In this document: positions 37,396-46,317 of the stretch, piece by piece
How positions within the stretch are numbered: position 1 is the stretch's first letter
How the letters are laid out: the number at the start of each line of letters is the position of its first letter
Origin: Streptomyces lincolnensis
Lineage (GTDB): Bacteria > Actinomycetota > Actinomycetes > Streptomycetales > Streptomycetaceae
Direction of reading: 5' to 3'
DNA: 64,000 bases
Assembly (NCBI RefSeq): GCF_001685355.1
Contig: NZ_CP016438.1
Span: 5,518,001 to 5,582,000, forward strand
Position numbers and translations under genes: made by a program
Notes under the pieces: generated by a model
What the model was told of the DNA's origin: nothing
Database searches by the model: none
What the model saw: the letters and a program-made list of their open reading frames with translations, nothing else

Positions 37396-38411
37396 GTGGG
37401 GCGGGGGGATGGTGGGGGGTGCCGCAGCCGAGCCAGCCTACCGGCTGGAACGCGCGGGGCCGTCCCGGCGCTGACCCTCGCCCTCGCCCTCACCGGCTGC
37501 TCGACGACGGGCGAACGCCCCGACGAGTCCGCCGGTTCGCCCTCCATCGGTTCGCCCTCCGCGGAGCGCACCCCGGCCGCCGGCACCCCCACCCGCGAGG
37601 AACTCCGGGTCGACGGCCGCACCCGCATCTACCTCCTGCACCGCCCCACCACCCCGCCCGCCGAGGGCACCCGCCCGCCGCTGGTCATCGCCTTCCACAG
37701 CCGCGGCGGCACCGCACCGGAGCTGCGCGAGCAGAGCCGCCTGGACCGGAACGCCAAGGCGCGCGGCATGGTGATCGCCTACCCCGAGGGCCTGGACAAC
37801 GCCTGGGCCGCGGGCACCCAGGCCACCCCGCAACGCCCCGACCTCGACCTCGATGTCAGGTTTACCGAGGCGCTGATCGCCGAACTGGTCCGCGAGCAGC
37901 GCGCCGACCCCGGGCGCGTCTACGTCACCGGCTTCTCCATGGGCGGCTCGATGGCCCTGCGGATGGCCGCCGACCGCCCCGGCCTGCTCGCGGGAGCGGC
38001 CGCCGTCTCCGGCGAACTCCCCACGGGCGCGGCCGAGGTCCGGCCCACCGGCCCCGTCCCGGTCATGATCGTCTACGGCGCCGACGACCCCATACGCCCC
38101 ATCGACGGCCTGCCCTCCCCGTCCCCCGTGGCCGGAGAGCCCGTCACGCCCACCAGGTCGGCCCGCTCCAGCGCCGAGCTGTTCGCGAAGGCGGGCGGAG
38201 CGGGTGCCCCCACCACCCGGGCCGAGCGCGGCTACGACCGTACGGTCTGCGTGTGGGCCGCTCCGCGGGCACCGTGCAGTTCCTCGCCGTGCACGACGCG
38301 GGCCACACCTGGCCGGGCTCGGCCATCACCCCGCCGAAGGGCTTCGTGCGCACCAGTACGGCGCTGGACGCGACGAGCACGCTCCTCGGCTTCTTCGCCG
38401 AGAGCCGGTGA
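37396..38411 (+). pseudogene. LpqC-like lipoprotein esterase (PHB depolymerase family), frameshifted
   Basis: The first frame gives a lipobox signal (LTLALALTGCS), the fold PPLVIAFHSRGGTAPELREQ, a nucleophile YVTGFSMGGSMALRMA and the Asp region IVYGADDPIRPIDG, then loses homology after YDRTVCVW. The end of the family, GRSAGTVQFLAVHDAGHTWP (catalytic His) through LGFFAESR, continues in the frame one base earlier and stops at 38411. Restoring one G in the run at 38255-38257 joins the two as ...TVCVWGRSAGTVQF. The start is uncertain (GTG 37396, no good ribosome site). Real mutation or sequencing error cannot be separated. Confidence 0.75.
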
Positions 38412-38525
38412 CGGGCGGGGCGGCCCGCACCACACCGCACCGCTCTGGATATCTGACGACTCGTCAGTTACCGTCGCAGCCCGACCGACCGCCCGCCGCC
38501 GTGCCGCTTCGAAGGGGTGAGCGCA

Positions 38526-39035
38526 ATGGAGACCCGTCCCCAGAGCCCGCGACCGCCGGGAACCCCCCGCTGGGTCGCCCTGTTCCACCGGCCGGCGTCG
38601 GACACCTGGCGGGTGGGCGCGGAGGCACCCGACCGCGAGCCCGTGCTGTACGCGCTCGGCGAGATGGCCCAGACCCTGCGGGCCCGCGGGGAGGACGTGA
38701 CCGTCGACCTGTGGGGCCCGCACGACGGGGCCTGGCAGCGGTACGACATCGCCGCGCCCACGGCGCAGCAGGCGCCCCGGCCGGCGGCCCCCGCCGCGGC
38801 CTCCGCTCCCGTCCCCGGTCCCGGTCCGGCTCCCGCTCCCGCGGAATCCACCCCGCTCGCCGAGCGCCTGCACAGCCGCCGGCACCAGGCGCTCATGGCG
38901 GGCCTGGGCAAGGCCGGCCTCTACGACCTCACGGCCGAGGACGTGGCGGCCGTACAGACCGTCGTGGACCGGCTGGACGAGGCCACGGTCCGCACCCTGG
39001 CCCGGTGGCTCGCGGGGGCGGGCCAGGGGCGCTGA
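38526..39035 (+). CDS. Hypothetical protein with Pro/Ala linker
   Basis: 169 residues. The N-terminal 80 residues look folded (WVALFHRPASDTWRVGAEAP; ALGEMAQTLRARGEDVTVDL). An Ala/Pro linker of about 30 residues follows, then a helical end (LHSRRHQALMAGLGKAGLYD; VQTVVDRLDEATVRTLARWL). No family is recognised. ATG at 38526 is chosen because GAAGGGG is 10 bases upstream; the GTG at 38517 would leave almost no spacing. Confidence 0.6.
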   Translation: METRPQSPRPPGTPRWVALFHRPASDTWRVGAEAPDREPVLYALGEMAQTLRARGEDVTVDLWGPHDGAWQRYDIAAPTAQQAPRPAAPAAASAPVPGPGPAPAPAESTPLAERLHSRRHQALMAGLGKAGLYDLTAEDVAAVQTVVDRLDEATVRTLARWLAGAGQGR

Positions 39036-39059
39036 TCCGCGCGCCCGCGTACCCATGGC

Positions 39060-39818
39060 TCAGCCGGCCGCCGGATAGCGCCACCCGAAGGTGCCCAGCG
39101 CCCGCGCCCGTTCCTCCACCACCGCCATCCGGGCCGTGCGCTCGGCGGGGTCGACGTGGGGAGCCTGGCCGGTCACCTGGCCCTCCCACTTGCGGTAGAG
39201 GAGACCGGCCTCGGCCGTGAACCAGCCGCGGCTGACGGCGTTGAGCGCGAGCAGCAGACCCGTGTCCTCGGAGGCCGGCAGGGCCATCCAGCCGCCGAGG
39301 GCGACGAGCAGGTCGCGGCGGACGAAGAGGGTCGCCGGATGGATCTGCGCGCGGAAGTCGTTCGCCGCCCAGAAATCCAGGACGGCCCCGCGCTCCACGG
39401 GCCCCTCGGCGGGATCGCCCGGGAAGCCCACCGTGGAGCCGTCCGGGAGGAGGTCCAGCGCCCGCGAGGCCGCCCAGCCGAGAGCGCGGTCGCCCTCCAG
39501 GGCGGCCAGGTCACGGGCGAGAGCGCCCGGGGTGAGCCGGTCGTCGGCGTCGAGGATCCGCACGTACGCCCCGTCGGCGTGCGCGAGCGCCATAGTGCGG
39601 GCGACGCCGGGCCCGCCCGGGCGCCCCTGCCGGAAGGTCACGCGGGGGTCGTCGGGGACGTATGGGGTGACGGCGTCCGTCGTGCCGTCCTCCTGGATCA
39701 CCCAATGCCACTCCCAGCCGCCGGGCAGCTCCTGCGCGCAGAGCGACGCGTGGGCCTCCGGCAGGAAGGGCGCCGAGGGGGCGTGGACGGCGGTGACGAC
39801 GACGATGCGCCTGCTCAC
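39060..39818 (-). CDS. Family 2 glycosyltransferase
   Basis: About 252 residues, starting at the GTG at 39818 (MSRRIVVVTAVHAPSAPFLP), with AGAGGTGAGG 6-10 bases upstream; a GTG at 39830 is the alternative. GT-A fold landmarks: the nucleotide-binding start IVVVTAVH, ARTMALAHADGAYVRILDAD with the metal-binding DAD, and ATLFVRRDLLVALGGWMALP before the acceptor helix. No membrane span. The acceptor is unknown; no sugar-biosynthesis genes are adjacent. Confidence 0.9.
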   Translation of the reverse strand: MSRRIVVVTAVHAPSAPFLPEAHASLCAQELPGGWEWHWVIQEDGTTDAVTPYVPDDPRVTFRQGRPGGPGVARTMALAHADGAYVRILDADDRLTPGALARDLAALEGDRALGWAASRALDLLPDGSTVGFPGDPAEGPVERGAVLDFWAANDFRAQIHPATLFVRRDLLVALGGWMALPASEDTGLLLALNAVSRGWFTAEAGLLYRKWEGQVTGQAPHVDPAERTARMAVVEERARALGTFGWRYPAAG

Positions 39819-40022
39819 AGGGGTCCTCACCTCTTTCCCGGCGGCACGCGAAAGGCCCGACCGCTGGCGACGGGGGATGCACCAGCGATCGGGCTATGGC
39901 CAAGACTAACAACGCCGGTAGGGCAGCGGGAGCCGACTGCTCGGCCGCATCGGGAAGTTGTGATCGGGATCACTCATTCTGTACGTCGGTGAGGCCCTGA
40001 ATCCATGAGCCGTCCGGTGTCC

Positions 40023-43000
40023 TCAGCCGCCGCACGGAGGCTCGTACGACAGCCGGGGCAGGTACTCGTGCCACTTCTCCGGAGTGAGAACACCCCTGGT
40101 GGTGGCGCAGATGTGGCTGATGGCCCGGTCGACGTCCAGGTTCCACAGCCGGACGGTGTCGGTGCCGCTGGACACCCCGAGCATGTGGCTCTGGGGACTG
40201 AATGACAGGAAGTTGCCCGTCTTCGCCCCGGGGCTCATCGACTGGCCGATGGGCCCGGCGTCGGAGGGATCGGCGACGTTCCACAGCCGGATCGTGTTGT
40301 CGTTGCCGCCACTGGCCAGGGTGTGCCCGTCCTCGCTGAACGTGAGCGAGGCGACCGCCTCGGTGTGCCCGGTCAGCGGCGGGCCCAGCGGTGAGGCCTC
40401 GCGGGGCTCGGTGACGTTCCACAGCCGGACCGTGTCGTCGTCGCTGCCGCCGGCCAGCGTACGGCCGTCGGGGCTGTAGGCGAGCACGTTGACGGGACCC
40501 TCGGGCCCCCGCAGCGGGACGCCGTCCAGGGTGGGGCGGGCCGGGTCGGTGACGTCCCACAGCCGGACGGTGGCGTCCGCGCTGCCGCTGGCGAGGGTGC
40601 GTCCGTCCGGGCTGAAGACGAGGGCGTTGACATAGCCCCGGTGGCCGGTGAGCGGCTTGCCCCAGGGCACCACGTGGGAGGGGTCGGTGACGTTCCACAG
40701 CTGGAGGGTGCGCACGTCGTAGGCGGTCGCCAGGGTGCGCCCGTCCGGGCTGAAGGCCAGCGCCTCGGGGCCCATGAACCGGGTGCGCAGGGTGATCGGC
40801 GGACCGTGGGAGACCGGCCGGGCCGGATTGCTGACGTCCCACAGGTACACCGCGCGGCTGCCCGTCAGCACCGCGAGCGTGCGGCCGTCGGGGGAGAACA
40901 GCAGCTGCTCGGCGCCGTCCCCGGGCTTGAAGGGCGTGGTCAGCGTCACCGGCCGGTCGGGCCTGCGCACGTCCCACAGCCGGATGCTGCCGTCCCGCGC
41001 GGCCGTGGCGAGCACCCGCCCGTCCGGACGGAACGCCCCGCTGCGGCCGATCATGTCCGAGGTCGGCAGCGACCACAGGCGGACCTTGCTGTCGCCGCTG
41101 CCGGTGGCGAGGGTGCGGCCGTCGGGGCTGAAGCCCAGCGCGTACATCTCGCCGCTGCTCCCGGCGAGCGGCTCGCCGACCTGCGCCGGGTTCGCCGGAT
41201 CGCTGACGTTCCACAGGCTCGCGGTACTGTCCGCGCTGGCCGCGGCGAGCGTATGGCCGTCCGGGCCGAAGGCCACCGACCAGATGGGGCCCGTGTGGCC
41301 GGTCAGCGGCGCGCCGACCTGGGCGGCGCGGGCCGGGTCGGCCACGTCCCACAGCCGGATGGTGTCGTCCGCACCGCCGCTCGCGAGGGTGCGGCCGTCG
41401 GGGCTGAAGGCCACCGAGTGCACCAGGTCCGTGTGCCCGGTCAGCGTGCGGATCTTCTCCGGCCGGCGCCGGTCGGCCAGGTTCCACAGCCGGATCGTGT
41501 CGTCGTCGCCCCCGGTGGCCAGGGTCCGCCCGTCCGGGCTGAACGCCACCGCCCGCACGGCGGCCGTATGTCCCTTGAGCGGCTCCCCGAGCGGTGCGGC
41601 ATGCCCCTGCTCACTCATGTCCCACAGGCGTACGGTGCGGTCCTCGCCGACGGAGGCCAGGGTCCGCCCGTCGGGGCTGAACGCGAGCAGGTAGATCGTG
41701 CCGGTGTGGCCGGTCAGCGGGGTGCCGATCGAGCGCGGGTGGGCGGGATCGCGTACGTCGTACAGCCGGATGGTGCCGTCGTCCCCGGCGGTGGCCAGGG
41801 TGGTGCCGTCGGGGCTGAAGACCGCGCTGCTCACCCAGCTGGTGTGGCCGGTGAGCGGCTTGCCCAGGGGCTTGGGGCGGGACGGGTCGGAGACGTTCCA
41901 CAGCCGGACGGTCCGGTCGTAGCTGGCGGTGGCCAGGGTCTGGCCGCCCGGGCTGAAGGAGGTGAGGTAGACGGCGCCTGTGTGGCCGAGCAGGGGAGTG
42001 GCCAGCGGCGCGTTGACGATCGAGACCAGCCGGTTGTTGGTGCCCGCGTCGTCCGGCCGCAGATCGTGGGCGACCAGGTCCAGCTGGGCGGAGAGCGACG
42101 GGTCCGTGTACTGGACCCGGTCGGCCTCGGCGACCACCTGCTCGAACACCGCGTCGTTGCGCTGCTGCCAGGCCACCACCGCCGAGCCGACGGCGACGAC
42201 CGCCAGGACCACCAGGGCCGACACGGCACTGCGGCTGATCCACACCGTGCGCCGGCGCAGCCGCACCGAGGCGGCCAGGAAGTCCATCGCACCGCGGGTG
42301 AGGAAGGTGTCCCCGGCGGACTTCGCCCAGGCGTGGGCCTGCTCCAGGCGTGATCCCCGGTAGAGCAGGGAGGAGTCGCGGCCGGAGTCGTCCCAGGCCC
42401 GGCCGTCCTCCTCCAGCCGCTGGCGCAGCAGGTTGCCGCTGCGGTCCTCGTCGATCCAGTCCCGCAGCCGGGGCCAGGCGTGCAGCAGCGCCTCGTGGGT
42501 GATCTCGACGGTCTCCGCGTCGAGCGTCACCAGCCGGGCCCGCACCAGGGCCTCCAGCGACTCCTCCGTCTTGCCCGGGTCCGTCGACTCCGCCGCCAGC
42601 TGCCGTCGCGTGCCCCGCCGGCGGGTGGTCTGCGTGTCCTCGCCCAGCCGCACCAGGCGGAGCAGCAGCAGCCGCGCCGCCGTCCGGGCCGCCGGATCCA
42701 GCGCCGACCAGGCCCGCTCTGCGGTGGCCGCCACGGCTCCCTGGATACCGCCGGCCGCGCGATACCCGGCCAGCGTCAGCCTGCCGCCCTTCCTGCGCTG
42801 CCAGGTGGCCAGCAGGGCGTGCGACAGCAGGGGCAGCACCCCGGCGTCGTGCGTGCCCCGCGGCCCGTCCGCGCTCACCTCCCGGACGATCAGCTCCGCG
42901 AGCCCGGGCTCCAGTTCCAGGCCCACCGCCTTGGCCGGCCCGGTCACCGCCTCCCGCAACTCCGCGGTGGTGAGCGGCCCGAGCACCATGTGCCGGTGCT

Positions 43001-44123
43001 GCAAGGCGTCGGCCAGTTCGGGATAGCGCAGGCACTGCTCGTAGAAGTCGGCGCGGATGCCGAGGACGACGAGGGCGGGGGCGGAGGCGGGGGGCGCCGC
43101 GGCGTCCTGCCCGGCGGGGGTGGAAGGGGTGGAGGGGGTGGACGCGGCGTGCAGGAGCTGGATGAAGGTGCGCCGGTCGTCCTCGTCGGGGCAGAGGGTG
43201 AAGGACTCCTCGAACTGGTCGACGATGACGACGGGTGGGGTCGGGTGGGACGGCGGTTGCGCCGACGGAGTGTCCCGCGTGTCCCGCGTGTCCTGCGTTC
43301 CGTGAGTCTCCTGCGGCTCCTGCGTTTCGTGCGTTTCGTGTGGCGCCCAGGCCGCGAAGGCCGCCTTGACCGCGTCGGCGTCGATCTCCTCCTCCGCCCC
43401 GGCGGGGACGAGGTCGGCGAGCTCCGGAATGCGCCGCACCAGTTCCTTGACGGGATCGGCCCCGGGCACGAGCTGGAGGACGGGCCTGCGCTCCGGACCC
43501 AGCACCCCGCCCCGCAGGGCGGGCACCAGGCCGGCGTTGAGGAGCGAGGACTTCCCGGCCCCGGAGGCGCCGACCAGCATGACGACACCCCCCGTGGGCC
43601 GCGCCTCGCGCAACAGGTCCATCAGGGCGTCCGTACTCCGCTCCCGGCCGAAGAACCACCGGGCGTCCTGATGCCGGTAGGAGGCGAGTCCCCGGTACGG
43701 GCACACGCCCCCGGCGACGGCCGGGGCATCGCCCCGCTCCGCCTGCTCCTCACCCGGCTCCGACCCGGCCGCGGTGCCCTGGGCCGGGTCGGCCACCGCC
43801 CGCTCCCACAGCCGCTGCCACTGGGCCAGGTCGTACAGTCCGCCCGACACCGGAACCGGCCGCGCGCGCCGCGCCTGCGGGATCAGCACGTGCAGCACGG
43901 CGGCCAGCGCGCCGAACTGGGCCGGTACGTTCTTCGCCCGCCGCCAGTCGCTGATCCGCTGCGCGGACACCCGTACCGGACGCCCTCGCTCGTCGACCCG
44001 CTGAAGCCGTACGACCGCCTCGGACACGCTTTTCAGGGGCGGATTGCCGGCTTCCTTGTAGAGCAGCGCGAGGCGCTCGGCGAAGGCCGTGCGTGCCCCA
44101 GAGTCGGCACTCAAGGTCTCCAC
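40023..44123 (-). CDS. HTH-nSTAND1 NTPase with two WD40 propellers
   Basis: 1366 residues. N-terminal HTH-like region at about 10-90 (VSAQRISDWRRAKNVPAQFG). nSTAND1 ATPase at about 145-560: CPYRGLASYRHQDARWFFGR entry, P-loop VGASGAGKSSLLNAG (about 180), Walker B VVIVDQFEESF (about 296). A membrane span is at about 630-650 (VSALVVLAVVAVGSAVVAW). Then come 14 WD repeats of the type GHTxxVxxxAFSPDGRTLA...DxTVRLWDV (about 690-1340), enough for two seven-bladed propellers. A Thr/Glu-rich low-complexity tract (ETHETQEPQETHGTQDT) interrupts the ATPase at about 265-285. The propellers probably sense a ligand outside or at the membrane and trigger oligomerisation. Confidence 0.93.
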   Translation of the reverse strand: METLSADSGARTAFAERLALLYKEAGNPPLKSVSEAVVRLQRVDERGRPVRVSAQRISDWRRAKNVPAQFGALAAVLHVLIPQARRARPVPVSGGLYDLAQWQRLWERAVADPAQGTAAGSEPGEEQAERGDAPAVAGGVCPYRGLASYRHQDARWFFGRERSTDALMDLLREARPTGGVVMLVGASGAGKSSLLNAGLVPALRGGVLGPERRPVLQLVPGADPVKELVRRIPELADLVPAGAEEEIDADAVKAAFAAWAPHETHETQEPQETHGTQDTRDTRDTPSAQPPSHPTPPVVIVDQFEESFTLCPDEDDRRTFIQLLHAASTPSTPSTPAGQDAAAPPASAPALVVLGIRADFYEQCLRYPELADALQHRHMVLGPLTTAELREAVTGPAKAVGLELEPGLAELIVREVSADGPRGTHDAGVLPLLSHALLATWQRRKGGRLTLAGYRAAGGIQGAVAATAERAWSALDPAARTAARLLLLRLVRLGEDTQTTRRRGTRRQLAAESTDPGKTEESLEALVRARLVTLDAETVEITHEALLHAWPRLRDWIDEDRSGNLLRQRLEEDGRAWDDSGRDSSLLYRGSRLEQAHAWAKSAGDTFLTRGAMDFLAASVRLRRRTVWISRSAVSALVVLAVVAVGSAVVAWQQRNDAVFEQVVAEADRVQYTDPSLSAQLDLVAHDLRPDDAGTNNRLVSIVNAPLATPLLGHTGAVYLTSFSPGGQTLATASYDRTVRLWNVSDPSRPKPLGKPLTGHTSWVSSAVFSPDGTTLATAGDDGTIRLYDVRDPAHPRSIGTPLTGHTGTIYLLAFSPDGRTLASVGEDRTVRLWDMSEQGHAAPLGEPLKGHTAAVRAVAFSPDGRTLATGGDDDTIRLWNLADRRRPEKIRTLTGHTDLVHSVAFSPDGRTLASGGADDTIRLWDVADPARAAQVGAPLTGHTGPIWSVAFGPDGHTLAAASADSTASLWNVSDPANPAQVGEPLAGSSGEMYALGFSPDGRTLATGSGDSKVRLWSLPTSDMIGRSGAFRPDGRVLATAARDGSIRLWDVRRPDRPVTLTTPFKPGDGAEQLLFSPDGRTLAVLTGSRAVYLWDVSNPARPVSHGPPITLRTRFMGPEALAFSPDGRTLATAYDVRTLQLWNVTDPSHVVPWGKPLTGHRGYVNALVFSPDGRTLASGSADATVRLWDVTDPARPTLDGVPLRGPEGPVNVLAYSPDGRTLAGGSDDDTVRLWNVTEPREASPLGPPLTGHTEAVASLTFSEDGHTLASGGNDNTIRLWNVADPSDAGPIGQSMSPGAKTGNFLSFSPQSHMLGVSSGTDTVRLWNLDVDRAISHICATTRGVLTPEKWHEYLPRLSYEPPCGG

Positions 44124-44398
44124 CCCTTACTTTCCCCGCGCTTGAACATCCGGACCGGAAAACTCACTTTATATGGCTGACCTGCGAAGAAGCCGTCCGT
44201 CCGGCACCGGAACCTCCTCCACCGGATCGTCAGCTGGCAGGATCCCGACCCAGCAGCACAGCAACCGGACGTCGCCCACACAGGCCACCAGCCCAGTGCC
44301 CGGAGGGGCCACTCATGACGCCGTACGTTCTCGGTCAGCTTCCATGTGATCCACCATCCGCCGAAGACGCTCGCTCTGTGAGCCCGGCGCAACGGTAC

Positions 44399-44482
44399 GG
44401 ATCCGGACAAGTGTAAGGATCCGCGGGAAACCGTGTGGATCCACCAGGACCTGTAGGGATCCCGCGCCCGTCATGGAGATCC
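44399..44482. repeat. Phased GTANGGATCC array
   Basis: GGATCC begins at 44399, 44417, 44437 and 44457, with a fifth degenerate copy (AGATCC) at 44477: spacings of 18, 20, 20 and 20 bp, about two helical turns. Extended copies read GTACGGATCC, GTAAGGATCC, GTGTGGATCC and GTAGGGATCC. The even phasing on one face of the helix suggests co-operative protein binding. Confidence 0.75.
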
Positions 44483-44546
44483 GTACGACCCCCGCAGGGG
44501 AGCGTCGGATTCCATGAAGGACACGGGGACGCCCCGCGGCCCGCAC

Positions 44547-44590
44547 CGTCCGGTACCGGTCCCCACGAGGGGAGGGACCGGTACCGGACG
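44547..44590. terminator. Perfect 17-bp inverted repeat (terminator or attenuator)
   Basis: CGTCCGGTACCGGTCCC and GGGACCGGTACCGGACG flank a 10-nt loop. It lies 123 bp before the start of the downstream gene, and no known gene ends nearby. It may act as an attenuator in a leader or terminate a small RNA rather than end an mRNA. Confidence 0.6.
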
Positions 44591-44607
44591 TAGCGATTCC
44601 GCTCGGC

Positions 44608-44670
44608 GGAACTCAGTAACCGGGCCGCAGGGGAACTGAGTAACCGAACTGAGTAACGGAACTGAGTACT
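44608..44670 (+). repeat. Tandem 13-bp repeats GGAACTGAGTAAC
   Basis: Three copies abut exactly at 44632-44644, 44645-44657 and 44658-44670 (GGAACTGAGTAAC, CGAACTGAGTAAC, GGAACTGAGTACT). A fourth, GGAACTCAGTAAC, lies at 44608-44620. They end 42 bp before the ATG at 44713 and look like an operator or activator array. Confidence 0.8.
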
Positions 44671-44712
44671 TGCGCGCTGGTCGGGGCCGCAGCGATCCGG
44701 AAGCCTCGACCC

Positions 44713-46317
44713 ATGAGCCGAGGACCGCTGACACATAGCCTGCTGACACACCGCCCGCTGGCACACCGCCTGCTGCCGCCCGTCGTGCTGGCCGCGATCT
44801 CCCTGTCCCTCTGGGCCGCCTGGCTCGGCTGGGACCAGCACCGGGACGTCCATCCCGACGGCTCGACCACCGGCCCCTACGAGGCCTGGCAGGTCATCGG
44901 CCTGGCCCTGACGCTCCTGGTCCCGGTCTGCTGGGCGGCCGCCCGCCGACACCCCGTCGCCGCGGTGACCGGCACCACCGCCGGCCTGGCCGTCGCCGCC
45001 TTCTACGACTGGTCGGACGACGCCACCGGCCTCTTCGGCGTCGGCGTGGCCATGGTCACGCTGGGCAGTCTCGCGGTGACCGCCCTGGTCACCATCGTGA
45101 TCACGGCAATGAAACGTGACACACCCCCCCGCGCGGAGCGGCTCCCTCCTGCCAAGCTCGGGTATGTGACGTACGTAGTGAGCGTGGACGCCTGCATCCC
45201 GGAGGGCACTTCGGAGATGGACCCACTTCAACGAGCGGGCGCGGTCGCGCTCATCGAGGACGGCTTCGACTCCGTCAAGTCCGTGGAGGGACCCGACGGT
45301 GTGCAGGTCGACCTCGTCGACACCATCGTCGCCGTCCACCCGGGCGGCGCCCTGCTGAAGGTCGTCGTGGACGCTCCGGCGCTGGAGTACGCCGAGGACG
45401 CGGTGCATGCGCTGGTGGACGAACTGCTGGAACGTTCCGAGCTGCTGGCGGACTGGAAGATCGAACGGTGCGAGGTCGAACTCCACCAGGGCCTGGCCAA
45501 GGAGAGCCTCGACGCGGCCGACGGTCCCGACGTCCCGCCCGAGGACCCGGCCGCCCGCAAGGCCCGGCACGCCGAGCGCGCGACCGCCGCGAGCACCGAC
45601 GGCAGCGACGACACCGAGACGAAGGCCACGGCCGTACGAAACCGGATGCTGCAGCTGGCGGACGAACTGCGGTCGTTCTCCCCGGCGATGTTCGGGGTGC
45701 GGGACACGGGCGACACGGAGCGCGCCGGGGAACGCGCTCTGGAGTGCGCCGTCCCGCCGGACAGCGCCAGACTCGCGGCCGGTGCCCTGGTCCACGCGAC
45801 CGACGTCCTGGTGGACGAGCTGTTCGAGGACGTCCAGGTCCTCACCCAGGAGGACACCAACGTCGCGGAGTGCGAGGGCCCCCTGTGGCACCTGGAGCAC
45901 CTGCCCGACCGGTACGCCCTGCGCTACGACGCCCCCTTCGCCCGCCGTTTCCTGGTCACCGTGATCGCCCTGACCACCCGCTTCACCGACGGAAGCTTCC
46001 GTCGGCTCAGCTGTGTGGCCGAGGAACTCGCCCTCAGATTCCTGCTCGGCCAGGCGACCACCGCCCTGGAGCTGTACGGCCTCCTCGACGACGACGTCTC
46101 GGCCGCTCTCGACGCGTTCACCGACACCGTCTACGACGGCATGGACCACGAGTGGCTCTACGGCGACCCGACGGACGAGGACGACGAGGAAGCCCCCGAC
46201 GACGTGGCGGCCCTCACCATCGCCCCCACGACACCCATGGCCTTCGCCTCCTGGTTCACCCCGTTCGACGAAGGCCGGTACATTCACCCGTCGGCGACGG
46301 ACGAGCCCGCGCCCTGA
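44713..46317 (+). CDS. Membrane protein with large cytoplasmic domain, unknown family
   Basis: 534 residues if read as one gene. Three or four hydrophobic helices occupy the first 130 residues (LLPPVVLAAISLSLWAAWLG; YEAWQVIGLALTLLVPVCWA; FGVGVAMVTLGSLAVTALVT). A soluble acidic domain follows (YVVSVDACIPEGTSEMDPLQ; CVAEELALRFLLGQATTALE; DAFTDTVYDGMDHEWLYGDP). The junction has a GTG (45164 region) but no strong ribosome site, so one fused protein is preferred over two genes. I do not recognise it. Its 3' end overlaps the convergent VOC gene by 34 bases. Confidence 0.7.
   Translation: MSRGPLTHSLLTHRPLAHRLLPPVVLAAISLSLWAAWLGWDQHRDVHPDGSTTGPYEAWQVIGLALTLLVPVCWAAARRHPVAAVTGTTAGLAVAAFYDWSDDATGLFGVGVAMVTLGSLAVTALVTIVITAMKRDTPPRAERLPPAKLGYVTYVVSVDACIPEGTSEMDPLQRAGAVALIEDGFDSVKSVEGPDGVQVDLVDTIVAVHPGGALLKVVVDAPALEYAEDAVHALVDELLERSELLADWKIERCEVELHQGLAKESLDAADGPDVPPEDPAARKARHAERATAASTDGSDDTETKATAVRNRMLQLADELRSFSPAMFGVRDTGDTERAGERALECAVPPDSARLAAGALVHATDVLVDELFEDVQVLTQEDTNVAECEGPLWHLEHLPDRYALRYDAPFARRFLVTVIALTTRFTDGSFRRLSCVAEELALRFLLGQATTALELYGLLDDDVSAALDAFTDTVYDGMDHEWLYGDPTDEDDEEAPDDVAALTIAPTTPMAFASWFTPFDEGRYIHPSATDEPAP

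Larger units (their letters stand above)
44124..44712. other. Structured 589-bp intergenic region
   Basis: No convincing gene. It separates the nSTAND-WD40 gene from a divergent membrane protein gene. It contains a phased array of GGATCC boxes (44399-44482), a 17-bp perfect inverted repeat (44547-44590) and abutting 13-bp direct repeats (44608-44670). The 270 bp nearest the nSTAND start show no repeat that I can see, apart from an AT-rich patch (ACTCACTTTATATGGC, about 44162) that may be its promoter. Confidence 0.7.

Noticed and set aside
38250..38262. Programmed -1 frameshift in the lipoprotein esterase
   Set aside because: There is no X-XXY-YYZ slippery heptamer and no obvious downstream pseudoknot; a lost G in a G-run is simpler.
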